From: JBGAWK01 sp044227665
Lineage (GTDB): Bacteria > Bacteroidota > Bacteroidia > Chitinophagales > JADIYW01
Direction: 5' to 3'
DNA: 34,561 nucleotides
NCBI GenBank assembly: GCA_044227665.1
Contig: JBGAWK010000022.1
Span: 1-34,561 of the forward strand
Made by a program: the position numbers and the translations under genes. Each line of letters starts with the position of its first letter. The first letter of the stretch is position 1. The notes under the pieces were generated by a model. The model worked only from the letters and a program-made list of their open reading frames with translations, was not told the DNA's origin and ran no database searches. Positions 25,696 through 34,561 of the stretch are shown piece by piece.

Positions 25696-27345
25696 TCAGG
25701 GCTTACTTGAATTTGCCGCAGGACTGACAATACTATTTTTTCTTACAAGAGAATAGTTTATATCTATAATTTTGCCCGCTGCATTACTTTTTACCTTTAG
25801 CTCATTTCTTTCAAAGTCTTTATGGTCGGTATAAATCATATATTCTGTATTAGGCAGCACATTTGTAGTAGTAGAATTATTAGCAAACGACAGATATTTA
25901 GGCTGCTGCGCATATAGCGGAGATATACGCAAAGCTGACAACGGTAAATTACCAATACTATCGTTTTGCAGCGTAATTGTCATCCTGCTTGTAGGGACTT
26001 CAAAGCTATATATATCGTCACCTCCCAATCCGCCAAAACGATTGGAGGCTATATATCCTTTTGTATCTAAAGCCTCTATATAGAAAGAAAAGTCGTCGCC
26101 ATCAGAATTGAACGGTGGTTTGAGGTGTTCTATCATCACAAATTTTCCATTGGTATCAGCAATAGCTCTGTATATATCCATACCCCCCATACTATTGGGA
26201 TGCCCATCTGAAGAGAAATATAAAGAGCCGTCGGCATGTATGAAAGGGAATCTTTCGTTGCCCAGTGTATTTACAATTTTTCCTACATTCTCTACTTTCC
26301 CCCATTTACCGTTAGGCTGTAACCTCGAAACAAAAATATCTACGCCTCCTACTCCCCCACCTCTATTGGAGGTAAAGTATAGGGTCTTACCATCTTGGCT
26401 GAGTGTAGGATAGGCACATGAAAACCCGAGGCTATTAAATTCCAGCTCATGTTCGTCACTCCAACCTGCATCGCCGTTGCGCTTTGCACTAAAAATTTTT
26501 AATACTACCTCATCTTTTTTATTGGTAGTAGATTCTCCTGCGGTATAATTGTTTTTAGTATAGAATAGGGTTTGTTCATCTAAAGACAGACATGCTGTAC
26601 CTGTATTGAAACTCATGCCGTTTACTACTCCCTTTAATCTTTCGGGCTCTCCGTAAGTGACTACACCATTGGTGTCTATCTTAGATTCTGACTGATAAAT
26701 ATTCAAATAGCCTGCATTTGTAGATTTGTCTGTTTTCTGCAATAGTCTATCGAGCATGGTGCTACAATACATCAAACCATCACTTGTAGAAATCGCTCCA
26801 TATTCTGAAGCTTTGGTATTTAGCTCGGGGACTGCAATAAAAGAATAATTTAGGCTAGGCTTGGGCGTTTTATCACTTTTGCTTGTACTAAGCAATGATT
26901 TTTGGGGTATATTGGGGGTGCTTCCACTATCTGCATTTTTTGTAGAAAGAAGTAAGTCCTTAGCTTCTGCATCTTCAGGATTAGTGGCTAAGTATTTTTC
27001 TATCCAATTTATGGCTTCCTTATTATTTCCATTCGTATATAAAGTTTGTCCATAATATAAAAAATATTTAGTGCTGATATTAGGGAAGGTAACTACTTTC
27101 GCTAAGTAGGTCTCGGCATTTTTGTAGTCATTTATTTTTCTATAACATTCTGCCAATTTTCTTATCACATTTCTATTTTCTTTTGCAGTATCATCAGCAA
27201 TGGGCTTATAGAGTTTTATGGCTTCGGCATATTTATATTCTTTGTAATACAAGTCTGCTTTTTCTATATTCTTATCTGCTTTTTGTGCCATGCCTGTAAT
27301 GACTATGACACAAAAAAATAATATAAGTTGTAGTTTATTTATCAT
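25696..27345 (-). CDS. TPR and PD40 repeat envelope protein, PorE-like without OmpA domain
   Basis: The 549-residue protein has a signal peptide (ILFFCVIVITGMAQ), three to four TPR units in residues 25-140 (YYKEYKYAEAIKLYKPIAD, KLAECYRKINDYKNAETYL), and a WD40/PD40 propeller at about 165-455 with repeats such as LSQDGKTLYFTSNRGGGVGG and ADGSLYFSSDGHPNSMGG. It ends in a short beta-rich domain and a Ser/Pro-rich tail. The architecture equals that of PorE/OmpA-like T9SS accessory proteins but the C-terminal OmpA domain is absent, so it cannot hold peptidoglycan by that means. Its ATG overlaps the stop of the MBL-fold hydrolase gene (ATGA), implying coupled translation. Confidence 0.82.
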   Translation of the reverse strand: MINKLQLILFFCVIVITGMAQKADKNIEKADLYYKEYKYAEAIKLYKPIADDTAKENRNVIRKLAECYRKINDYKNAETYLAKVVTFPNISTKYFLYYGQTLYTNGNNKEAINWIEKYLATNPEDAEAKDLLLSTKNADSGSTPNIPQKSLLSTSKSDKTPKPSLNYSFIAVPELNTKASEYGAISTSDGLMYCSTMLDRLLQKTDKSTNAGYLNIYQSESKIDTNGVVTYGEPERLKGVVNGMSFNTGTACLSLDEQTLFYTKNNYTAGESTTNKKDEVVLKIFSAKRNGDAGWSDEHELEFNSLGFSCAYPTLSQDGKTLYFTSNRGGGVGGVDIFVSRLQPNGKWGKVENVGKIVNTLGNERFPFIHADGSLYFSSDGHPNSMGGMDIYRAIADTNGKFVMIEHLKPPFNSDGDDFSFYIEALDTKGYIASNRFGGLGGDDIYSFEVPTSRMTITLQNDSIGNLPLSALRISPLYAQQPKYLSFANNSTTTNVLPNTEYMIYTDHKDFERNELKVKSNAAGKIIDINYSLVRKNSIVSPAANSSKP

Positions 27346-28184
27346 AAAAAATATTCCATTGTATTAGCGTAATCAAAATAGATGCCAGTATCATTCCGTG
27401 CTAGCGTACAGCATTCAACATCTCTATCGTGTTCTAAAAATAAGATGTGATGATTGGCAAAGGCACGATTAAGGATTGCTTCTTTTTCTTTAAGTGTCTC
27501 TAAGGGACGGATGTCATACGACATTACGTACGGCATTCTTATATGGTGTCTGCTTGGGATGAGATCAGCAGCATAGGTAATAACTTTATCCTTGTATAGT
27601 ATATGTGGAATCATCATACTTTCCGTGTGCCCATACACTCGGTCTATCGCTATTATTCCTTCAAAAGCAGTATGCTCTATATCCAAAAATCTCATCTGAC
27701 CACTATCTTGTAAAGGCAAAAGATTCTCCTTGAGGAAAGAGGCTTTCTCTCTGGCATTGGGATGTATGGCCCATTGCCAATGATGCGAATCTGTCCAGTA
27801 GTTGGCGTTTGGAAATGTAGGGACAATACGCCCTTTGCCGTCTCTGATAGTGGCACCGCCACAATGATCAAAGTGGAGATGTGTCAGCAATACATCTGTA
27901 ATGTCTTCAGCAGCGAATCCCAATTTCTCCAAAGATTTCAGCAAGGTAGTATTTCCATGAGGTTCGAAATGACGAGCAAATTTATCGTCATATTTTTCTC
28001 CTAGTCCCGTATCTATGAGTATTCGCCTATTGCCTTGCTCAATAAGCAGACATCGCATAGACCATGTACATAAATTATTCGTATCGGAGGGATTCAGCTG
28101 ATGCCAAATAGATTTTGGCACTACACCGAACATAGCACCCCCATCTAATTTGAAAAGGCCTGTATCAACAGTATATAATTGCAT
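27342..28184 (-). CDS. MBL-fold metallo-hydrolase
   Basis: The 280-residue cytoplasmic protein has the metallo-beta-lactamase fold. The metal site is evident: LLTHLHFDHCGG (HxHxDH), a later His in VYGHTESM, and Asp in TYAADLIPS, with a final His near LEHDRD. The N-terminal GGAMFGVVPKSIW and RCLLIEQGNRRILIDTGLG segments place it near the lactonase-like branch (AHL lactonase or similar), but the substrate is not determinable. The ATG at 28184 is preferred over TTG at 28193, which lies inside a palindrome and a -7-like element. It overlaps the TPR/PD40 gene by 4 bp. Confidence 0.87.
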   Translation of the reverse strand: MQLYTVDTGLFKLDGGAMFGVVPKSIWHQLNPSDTNNLCTWSMRCLLIEQGNRRILIDTGLGEKYDDKFARHFEPHGNTTLLKSLEKLGFAAEDITDVLLTHLHFDHCGGATIRDGKGRIVPTFPNANYWTDSHHWQWAIHPNAREKASFLKENLLPLQDSGQMRFLDIEHTAFEGIIAIDRVYGHTESMMIPHILYKDKVITYAADLIPSRHHIRMPYVMSYDIRPLETLKEKEAILNRAFANHHILFLEHDRDVECCTLARNDTGIYFDYANTMEYFL

Positions 28185-28201
28185 CTCTAACAAAGTTAGA
28201 G
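28185..28201 (-). promoter_or_regulatory. Palindrome with -7-like element just upstream of the MBL-fold gene
   Basis: CTCTAAC and GTTAGAG form a perfect 7-bp inverted repeat around AAA. Read on the minus strand, the centre contains TAACTTTG (28191-28198), an exact match to the Bacteroidota TAnnTTTG -7 consensus, ending 6 bp from the ATG. It could be a repressor-covered promoter giving a leaderless mRNA, or just a hairpin in a leader. Confidence 0.35.
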
Positions 28202-28256
28202 CTAATAAGTCCTTAATAATATCCTCATTTATTCACAGTAGTGTAGAATGACCGTA

Positions 28257-30224
28257 TTATTCTAAAATTTTGAATGTAGTTCGTCTGTTTTGTTGGTATT
28301 CTTCTTCACTACAGGTTACGCCATCTACGCAGCGATTTACCGGTTTACTTTCTCCATATCCTTTGGCTACAAGTCTTTCGCTGTCTATTCCGCTAGAAAT
28401 AAGATACTGCACAGCACTTTCGGCACGTTTTTGAGAAAGTTCTTGATTATATTCTACTGTTCCTCTGCTATCTGTATGGGATGCCAACTCTATTTTTATC
28501 TCGGGATTCTGCTTCAATAAGTCCACCAAAGTATCTAGCGTAGGCATAGCATCTTGCCTTATATCCCATTTGTTGTAGTCGTAGTAGATATTCTCTAAGA
28601 CTATTTCCACATTTTTATATATTTTAGACAAAGTAGTTTTGAGGGTGTACGTGAGCGTGTCTCCTATTTTGTATTTGGCATTATAAGTATTTAATGTGGC
28701 TTCGGCACTTAGATAACCTTGCTTGGTAAGCGATATTTTATAGATTTGGTTGCTATCTATCTCGGCAGTAAAAGGCTGTATGCCTTCATTCTGCATGGAA
28801 GATTTTATTAATTTTTTCCCTTGAAATAATTCAAAGTACACCCCATCTAAAGGAGTCTTCTCTTTGATTTTGGAGTTGGGGTCGTCCGCAATTGTATATA
28901 TGTTTTCAAAAGCAAAATGTTTCAACCTGAAAACGGTAGGTGGAATCGGCGGCGGCGGCGGTATACGTTGTATTACGTAGTAGATGTCGTCATTGCCGAC
29001 CCCACCTTTCCTATTGCTGGCGATATAGCCTTCGGTTACTATGGAATCTCTAGAAGCGGGTAGTGGAAACCAACCAAAGTCATCCCTGCCAGAATTGATG
29101 CCAAAGGGAAGATGTACTACATTGGCAAAACTTTTGCCTTGTCTTTCAGCAGTATACACATCTAAGCCACCATAGGTATCAGACTTGTCTGAGGTGAAAT
29201 ACATTTTGCCGTCATAACCCCAAACCGGAAACATCTCATTATAAGGGGTATTGATTTTTACGCCTAGATTTTGCGGCAACGACCATAGGGTATCATTATT
29301 TTTTTTAGCTATATAAATATCTCGTTCTCCATATCCTTCAGAAAAATCTGCGCTAAATAGCAATTCCTTCCCATCAGGGCTTATAGAGGGCTGTCCCTCA
29401 TTGACTGTATCTGCAAATAATCGGATTCTTACAGGTGTACTCCATACTACTCCATCGAATAGGGCATAGTAGATATGGCAATAATCAGTAGTCGTACTAT
29501 CTGAGCCACATCTGGTAAAATAGGCATATCTGCCATCCGCAGTAAAGGTTATCTCTGCATCATGATAGGGGGTATTGAAACTTACTGTATATGGATTGGT
29601 CTTCAGCTTGCTATAGAAAGGTCTTTCTACATCTATCTTTCTAATATCAGCATAGCCCTCTCCTGTCCAGTCATCTTTCTTAGAAGACAATTGATGAGAG
29701 GTATAATACAGGGTATTCTGGAATAATATCGGTACATAATCAGAAGCATCCGTATTGATGGGCTGTAGCGGTATGACCTCGAAATATTGCATTTTTTTTT
29801 GTCCCTCTAGTGCTTCTTGAATAGTAGTAATCATTGGCGACAATACATATTTGTCTTGTCTGTTATCTTTGAGGTGGTTGTCTATGAAAGTTTGTGCATC
29901 TTTATATTTTTCGTTACGCATCAATGCCCGCACGTAAAGTACGACATGTTCTACATCCTTTTTCTGCTGATAAAGTTTCTGATACCACGGCTCAGACTGC
30001 TCAAATTTATTTTGATAGTCATAAGACTTGGCAATTTTAAGCATAATATTAGATTTGTCTTTTGCTGTTTCAGCTTTACCCAAATCTTCTTGCAACATTT
30101 CTGCTGCCATACTGTATTTCTTCAAATCATAGGCAGTAGCCCCATCTTTAATATTTGCCGTAGGCTTACATGCCCCTATTACAAGTACTATCGTAAAAAA
30201 GAAAAGGCTTCTCATTTTGCACAT
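28257..30224 (-). CDS. PorE-like lipoprotein: TPR, PD40 propeller, regulatory-like domain and OmpA domain
   Basis: The 655-residue protein begins with a lipoprotein signal (VLVIGAC lipobox). TPR-like helices occupy about 25-170, and a PD40 propeller about 190-430 with repeats such as ISPDGKELLFSADFSEGYGE and YDGKMYFTSDKSDTYGG. After a proline linker (IPPPPPIPP) comes a carboxypeptidase-regulatory-like beta domain (440-530), then an OmpA-like domain with complete peptidoglycan-binding residues (ASHTDSRG, then LSQKRAESAV, NRRTTFKI). This is the order of PorE, which links T9SS to peptidoglycan, but many paralogues exist, so orthology is uncertain. A second start at 30215 (MRSLFFF) gives a more typical lipoprotein signal. 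It lies 3 bp after the glutamine synthetase gene. Confidence 0.87.
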   Translation of the reverse strand: MCKMRSLFFFTIVLVIGACKPTANIKDGATAYDLKKYSMAAEMLQEDLGKAETAKDKSNIMLKIAKSYDYQNKFEQSEPWYQKLYQQKKDVEHVVLYVRALMRNEKYKDAQTFIDNHLKDNRQDKYVLSPMITTIQEALEGQKKMQYFEVIPLQPINTDASDYVPILFQNTLYYTSHQLSSKKDDWTGEGYADIRKIDVERPFYSKLKTNPYTVSFNTPYHDAEITFTADGRYAYFTRCGSDSTTTDYCHIYYALFDGVVWSTPVRIRLFADTVNEGQPSISPDGKELLFSADFSEGYGERDIYIAKKNNDTLWSLPQNLGVKINTPYNEMFPVWGYDGKMYFTSDKSDTYGGLDVYTAERQGKSFANVVHLPFGINSGRDDFGWFPLPASRDSIVTEGYIASNRKGGVGNDDIYYVIQRIPPPPPIPPTVFRLKHFAFENIYTIADDPNSKIKEKTPLDGVYFELFQGKKLIKSSMQNEGIQPFTAEIDSNQIYKISLTKQGYLSAEATLNTYNAKYKIGDTLTYTLKTTLSKIYKNVEIVLENIYYDYNKWDIRQDAMPTLDTLVDLLKQNPEIKIELASHTDSRGTVEYNQELSQKRAESAVQYLISSGIDSERLVAKGYGESKPVNRCVDGVTCSEEEYQQNRRTTFKILE

Positions 30225-30227
30225 CTA

Positions 30228-32420
30228 CTATTTGATAAATAACATTTCTCTGTATTTTGGTAAGGGCCACAAACTATCTTCTACTACCGATTCGAGTTCA
30301 TCAATATGATGTTTTGCATTTTCTAGTTGTGGCTTCACTTCGTTGCAATATAACAGTGCTTTGTCTCTTATGTTTTCTATTGCATCGGCCTTAATACGCA
30401 AATCAGACAAGTTATTGTCTATCTCGTACAATTGATGTATATGATGTGCTATAGAGGTAATCAAATTATTTTGTACTACATACATAGACTCATATAGCTG
30501 GAGACCTTTCATATTTCTTACGTTATCCAATAAAACATTTTGGTATTGTATAGCCGCAGGAATAATCTGATTGAGAATTACTTCTCCTAATACTAAAGAT
30601 TCTGTTTTTATAGCTTGTAAATAATTATGATGCAGTAGTTCAAAGCGAGCCTGTAATTCCGAACGATGAAGAATATTATACTTTTCAAAAAGCTGTACGG
30701 CATTGTCTGAAATCCATTCATCTAAGGCTGCGGGCGTAGTCTTATAGTGGCTAATCCCTCTAGCTTCTGCCTCTTTCTCCCATTCTTCTGAATAATTATC
30801 GCCCTCAAATAATATCCTCCTAGATTCTTTGATGACCCTACTCAATACTTTTAAGATGGCTACATCTTTGTAATCTCCTTGTTTTATGAATACATCCACT
30901 TCATTTTTGAATCTTGTAAGCTGGTCTGCAACTATTGTATTGAATACAGTAAGTGGCAACGCACAATGTATAGAGGAGCCTGTAGCTCTAAATTCAAATT
31001 TGTCTCCTGTAAATGCCAATGGTGCTGTTCTGTTGCTATCTGTGTTGTCTATAATAATTTCTGGTATGTGATTGTGAAGGTCAAGGCGCAAACTTATATT
31101 TTCCTGCTCGTCAAAAGTATCTTCATCCACTCGCTTTTCTATCATATCAATAACCTCTGTAAGGTTTTTTCCTATAAATACGGAAAGTATGGCAGGTGGT
31201 GCATAATCACTGCCCAATCTCCTGTCGTTACCGTGCGAGGTAACAGATGCCCTCAATAGTGCTTCATATCTATTGATAGCAGCTATCGTATTGATAAAGA
31301 AAGTAAGGAATTGCAAATTCGTTCGTGGGGTAGTACCTGGCTTGAGTAAATTCTTACCTTCGTCATTATGTAGCGACCAATTGATATGCTTACTTGAACC
31401 TACCATAGTGTCGAAAGGTTTTTCGTGGAAAAGCACTTTGAGCTTATGCTTGCCAGAAACCCTATCCATAATGTCCATCAACATCTGATTGTGATCCACA
31501 GCCAAATTGAGTTCTTCATACATAGGTGCGCACTCAAACTGACTTGGTGCTACTTCATTATGTCTAGTTCGGAGTGGAATACCCAACCTATGCGCTTCTT
31601 CTTCAAAGTCTCGCATAAAGGTATATATACGTTCGGGTATTGCACCGAAGTAATGTTCTTCCCTTTGCTGTCCCTTGGTAGATAATCTTCCTGACAAGGT
31701 ACGCCCTGTCATCTGTAAATCCGGGCGAGCATAATACATAGCAGAATCTATAAGATAATACTCCTGCTCCCATCCTACCGTAGCAGTTATATTTTTAACA
31801 TCTCTATTAAAATAATTACATACATCGGTAGCAGCATGATTTATGGCTTTTAGTGAGCGTAATAATGGCATCTTATGATCCAAAGATTCTCCAGTATAAG
31901 AAACAAATTTTGTAGGAATACATAATGTCTTGCCACCTCCAGTATCCATCAAGAATGGTGGAGAGGTAATATCCCAGGTATTATAGCCTCGCGCTTCAAA
32001 GGTAGCACGCACACTCCTCTTGAGCATATCCGCTCTATCCGGCTCTGGCTGTATGAGATTGTTTCCACTAAATTCTTCTATTCCACGCTGCCCATTAGGC
32101 ACGAAAAAAGATACGTGTTTCTCTGCTGTAATGCCAGTAAGTGGCTGAAACCAATGGGAGTAATGTGTAGCCTTGCGTTTGATGGCCCACGACTTCATCG
32201 CTGTAGCTATCTGCTCTGCCAAATCTATATCCGGAATAGTATGTTCTGCAATACATGTATTGAAAGCATCATACGCTGTCTTAGAAAGATAAGATTGTAA
32301 TATATCATTAGTAAAGACATCGGAAGCGAAATAGTCGCTAATTTTATGTTCGTGTTCATGCAAAGATAATTTGGGTCTCTGTGCAAAACTTTGAAGTGCT
32401 TGAATTCTAATGCGGCTCAT
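30228..32420 (-). CDS. glnN: Glutamine synthetase type III
   Basis: The 730-residue protein is a GSIII-type glutamine synthetase (ATP-dependent amidation of glutamate), about 60 percent longer than GSI. Signatures are visible: QPLTGITAEKHVSFF near the N-terminus, ATVGWEQEYYLIDSAMY (metal and glutamate site), RHNEVAPSQFECAPMYEE, FHEKPFDTMVGSSKHINWS (ATP/NH4 site), VTSHGNDRRLGSDYAPPA, and the C-terminal helical region specific to GSIII. The first residues (RIRIQALQSF) match the family start. GSIII acts as a cytoplasmic dodecamer. No regulatory PII or ammonium-transporter gene is adjacent. It is 30 bp downstream of the membrane protein gene and could share its transcript. Confidence 0.97.
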   Translation of the reverse strand: MSRIRIQALQSFAQRPKLSLHEHEHKISDYFASDVFTNDILQSYLSKTAYDAFNTCIAEHTIPDIDLAEQIATAMKSWAIKRKATHYSHWFQPLTGITAEKHVSFFVPNGQRGIEEFSGNNLIQPEPDRADMLKRSVRATFEARGYNTWDITSPPFLMDTGGGKTLCIPTKFVSYTGESLDHKMPLLRSLKAINHAATDVCNYFNRDVKNITATVGWEQEYYLIDSAMYYARPDLQMTGRTLSGRLSTKGQQREEHYFGAIPERIYTFMRDFEEEAHRLGIPLRTRHNEVAPSQFECAPMYEELNLAVDHNQMLMDIMDRVSGKHKLKVLFHEKPFDTMVGSSKHINWSLHNDEGKNLLKPGTTPRTNLQFLTFFINTIAAINRYEALLRASVTSHGNDRRLGSDYAPPAILSVFIGKNLTEVIDMIEKRVDEDTFDEQENISLRLDLHNHIPEIIIDNTDSNRTAPLAFTGDKFEFRATGSSIHCALPLTVFNTIVADQLTRFKNEVDVFIKQGDYKDVAILKVLSRVIKESRRILFEGDNYSEEWEKEAEARGISHYKTTPAALDEWISDNAVQLFEKYNILHRSELQARFELLHHNYLQAIKTESLVLGEVILNQIIPAAIQYQNVLLDNVRNMKGLQLYESMYVVQNNLITSIAHHIHQLYEIDNNLSDLRIKADAIENIRDKALLYCNEVKPQLENAKHHIDELESVVEDSLWPLPKYREMLFIK

Positions 32421-32450
32421 CGTATAAAATCAAATTGAGGATAAAAATAC

Positions 32451-33719
32451 TTAATTATCTTTCGATTTATACAATTCCACGTGATTAAATAATGCTATAA
32501 AGATTAATAATATCGAAAGGCTTCTGTAGCGTGCTATTGCGCCACCATTATTTACTATCAATCCCGACAAAGTAGTAATGCTAAGGCTGAAAAATATAAA
32601 ATAGCAACTAATAGCGTTACAGAAAAGACTTTTATAATTTACCTTAATTAATAAAAAAAATAAAAGTATAATTATCCATACAGTTTCTATAGAATTCAGG
32701 TGGCAAAATATGTTCTTACAACCCAAAAAGAAAGGATGTATAAAGGAATTTATTAATGCATAGGGGAACAATATCAATAAATTGAGAAAAGAATTATTTA
32801 TGGCAAAGATATTGTACGATGTATTGCCCCAATTATTCAAAAACATATCTTGTCGGATGGTAATCTCATTTATCAAGTTCAGACTATCACAGTTTACATC
32901 CACAAATACTGCCAATAACATGAATATCATATACACAGTTCCAAATACAACTACAGGCCTCTTCACCTTTGCTATTTTTACGACAACCCAAGATAGCCAT
33001 GCAGGTATCAAGAGAAAAAAAGTATAATATCTAAGAAAGAACATAAAGAAAAACCCCATTATAATAAATAATATAAACATATATCTCCTTTCAAAAAACA
33101 GTCTATTAGTAGAGTAGGTAATACAAATAAATAAGATGCTTATAATAGCATCTTTATGTATCTGGGAGTTCCAAAGTACATATCCAGGTACAAGCAACAG
33201 CAAAACAGGAATAAGAACCTCGTTGAGATTTGTATTTTTTACTAAAAAATCAAAAAACAGATACAAGAAATACGTGGTAACAAAACTAAAAACCACATAA
33301 AGTATCATAATGTTTTTGAAACAAAAAGGCAATAAAATCGCTAGCACACGAACCATAAAATAGCTGCTATAGTCGTACCAAAATCCCAAATGATTAATAT
33401 ATGGCAATAAGTCGGGAGGTTCTGGTTGATAATCGTTCAGCCCAAACACTAGCCTGAAATACACAGATGTATCTATATCGAAGAAGCCGATGATGGTCTG
33501 TGCTTCTTTGATAAAGCATTTTGTATCGTATGAATTCGTATATTTTGAAAGAAGTATAAATCCGCCAATACCTACAACAGCTTTTATCAAAAACAAGGCA
33601 ACATAGAAATTTTTACTATAGAACTCGGAAGTAAATAGTGGGGAATACTTAATAATAATAATAATACATGCAATATAAATACACATTAACATAGGATGTG
33701 GGAAAATGATATTCATCAT
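32451..33719 (-). CDS. Multispan membrane protein, possibly an oligosaccharide polymerase-like protein
   Basis: The 422-residue protein has about 10-12 hydrophobic spans. It has a soluble-looking loop at about residues 80-110 (LNDYQPEPPDLLPY) and another at about 285-310. The segments VLWNSQIHKDAIIS and NNGGAIARYRSLSIL recall EpsG/Wzy-type O-antigen or exopolysaccharide polymerases of Bacteroidota, where HKD and a late RYR motif recur, but the match is from memory and no glycosyltransferase is adjacent. Two start codons lie side by side (33719 and 33716). It is divergent from purL. Confidence 0.65.
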   Translation of the reverse strand: MMNIIFPHPMLMCIYIACIIIIIKYSPLFTSEFYSKNFYVALFLIKAVVGIGGFILLSKYTNSYDTKCFIKEAQTIIGFFDIDTSVYFRLVFGLNDYQPEPPDLLPYINHLGFWYDYSSYFMVRVLAILLPFCFKNIMILYVVFSFVTTYFLYLFFDFLVKNTNLNEVLIPVLLLLVPGYVLWNSQIHKDAIISILFICITYSTNRLFFERRYMFILFIIMGFFFMFFLRYYTFFLLIPAWLSWVVVKIAKVKRPVVVFGTVYMIFMLLAVFVDVNCDSLNLINEITIRQDMFLNNWGNTSYNIFAINNSFLNLLILFPYALINSFIHPFFLGCKNIFCHLNSIETVWIIILLFFLLIKVNYKSLFCNAISCYFIFFSLSITTLSGLIVNNGGAIARYRSLSILLIFIALFNHVELYKSKDN

Positions 33720-33735
33720 AATTTAAAAATATGAG

Positions 33736-33743
33736 CAATTTTG
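33736..33743 (+). promoter_or_regulatory. Possible -7 promoter element of purL
   Basis: The octamer CAATTTTG differs by one base from the Bacteroidota TAnnTTTG and lies 38 bp upstream of the purL ATG, in the 62-bp divergent gap. No TTG occurs at -33 spacing, so support is weak. Confidence 0.25.
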
Positions 33744-33781
33744 TGTATTCTTTAACTTAGACGCGGAAATAATACGAATAG

Positions 33782-34561
33782 ATGGCACAAGAAGCAAATA
33801 TAGAAATTGCAAAGCAATTGGGATTACTTGAAGAAGAATATGCGCAAATAAAAATTAATTTACAACGCAATCCAAACTTCACAGAACTAAGCATATATAG
33901 TGTGATGTGGTCGGAGCATTGCAGCTATAAAAACTCAATAATTTATCTCAAAAAACTTCCTCGCAAAGGTGATGCATTACTAGTCGAAGCTGGAGAAGAA
34001 AATGCAGGATTAGTAGATATTGGCGATGGCTATGCTTGTGCTTTCAAGATAGAATCCCACAATCACCCCAGTGCCGTAGAACCTTATCAGGGAGCAGCTA
34101 CCGGTGTGGGTGGCATACATAGGGATATATTTACTATGGGCGCACGCCCCATTGCCGCACTGAATTCACTACGATTTGGCAACCCAGAACATGCCCGAAC
34201 TAAATATTTACTAAAAGGTATAGTAAAAGGTATAGGCAATTATGGCAATTGTTTTGGCGTACCTACGGTAGCGGGTGAAGTATATTTTGACGACTGCTAT
34301 CAGGTAAATCCCTTAGTAAATGCGATGTCTGCCGGTATAGTAAAAGTAGGAGAGACTGTCTCTGCCATATCCAAAGGGATAGGTAATCCTGTGTATATTG
34401 TAGGCTCTGCCACAGGTAAGGACGGCATCCATGGTGCTACCTTTGCTTCCGAAGACTTGGCAGAAGATGCTGAAGACAAGATACCCTCAGTACAAGTAGG
34501 AGACCCTTTTCAGGAAAAGCTGCTACTAGAGGCTCCTTTGGAAGCGATACAAACCAAGGCT
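33782..34561 (+). CDS. purL: Phosphoribosylformylglycinamidine synthase, PurL subunit, 5' part
   Basis: The frame is open from the ATG at 33782 to the window edge, giving the first 260 residues of what is normally a 730-750 residue protein of the small PurL type (working with PurS and PurQ). It catalyses the fourth step of purine synthesis, ATP-dependent conversion of FGAR to FGAM. Signatures are complete so far: SVMWSEHCSYKNS, FKIESHNHPSAVEPYQGAAT, GVGGIHRDIFTMGARPI, FGVPTVAGEVYF, YIVGSATGKDGIHGATFAS and VQVGDPFQEKLLLEA. The absence of a long N-terminal PurS-like region excludes the large 1300-residue form. Confidence 0.95.
   Translation, partial: MAQEANIEIAKQLGLLEEEYAQIKINLQRNPNFTELSIYSVMWSEHCSYKNSIIYLKKLPRKGDALLVEAGEENAGLVDIGDGYACAFKIESHNHPSAVEPYQGAATGVGGIHRDIFTMGARPIAALNSLRFGNPEHARTKYLLKGIVKGIGNYGNCFGVPTVAGEVYFDDCYQVNPLVNAMSAGIVKVGETVSAISKGIGNPVYIVGSATGKDGIHGATFASEDLAEDAEDKIPSVQVGDPFQEKLLLEAPLEAIQTKA

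Noticed and set aside
29817..30242. 141-residue + strand open frame opposite the PorE-like gene
   Set aside because: It is antisense to the TPR region and signal peptide of a strongly supported gene, with no family features; hydrophobicity reflects the complementary codons.
30879..31259. 126-residue + strand open frame opposite glutamine synthetase
   Set aside because: It is antisense to conserved GSIII motifs and has no coding features of its own.

Overview
The window looks like a chromosomal segment of a low-GC member of the Bacteroidota. The evidence is several type IX secretion (T9SS) hallmarks: a giant Ig-repeat protein with a type B (gliding-motility-type) C-terminal sorting domain, its PorP/SprF-type partner, a PhoX-like protein with a type A-like sorting tail, and PorE-like PD40/OmpA proteins. 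A type III glutamine synthetase, 7TM-type sensor kinases and the near absence of Shine-Dalgarno sequences fit the same phylum. Genus cannot be told from the sequence. No IS element, tRNA, rRNA, CRISPR array or phage gene was found, and no gene-free stretch exceeds 300 bp; the longest gaps are 128 and 143 bp.

Layout. (1) 2-4131, + strand: the tail of a probable polysaccharide deacetylase, tatD, a secreted PhoX/DUF839 protein, a membrane-anchored alpha/beta hydrolase and folE. (2) 4128-11054, - strand: an operon-like run read as mqnE, histidine phosphatase, mqnA, HMG-CoA lyase, SF1 helicase. It contains two steps of the futalosine route to menaquinone. A strong terminator at 11131-11164 separates it from the next unit. 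(3) 11183-19238, - strand: the 2169-residue secreted Ig-array protein followed by a PorP/SprF-coiled coil-OmpA fusion, probably a secreted surface protein and its outer-membrane partner. (4) 19382-22021, - strand: aceK (isocitrate dehydrogenase kinase/phosphatase) followed 9 bp later by a divergent PRPP synthetase. (5) 22067-25053, + strand: two overlapping membrane histidine-kinase genes with complementary defects. (6) 25055-30224, - strand: PorE-like lipoprotein, metallo-beta-lactamase-fold hydrolase, TPR/PD40 protein and a MORN-like secreted protein. (7) 30228-33719, - strand: a polymerase-like multispan membrane protein and glutamine synthetase III. (8) 33782 to the end, + strand: the start of purL.

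The most unusual observation is the kinase pair in (5). The first protein keeps an intact ATP-binding domain but has Tyr where the phospho-accepting His should be. The second keeps the His box but its ATP-binding motifs have decayed. Their genes overlap by ATGA. Together they look like one kinase split over two obligate partners, and no response regulator lies next to them. Also notable are the PorP/SprF-OmpA fusion beside the giant T9SS substrate, a proprotein-convertase-type P domain embedded in the Ig array, a 795-bp in-gene tandem duplication, and the aceK/PRPP-synthetase pair.
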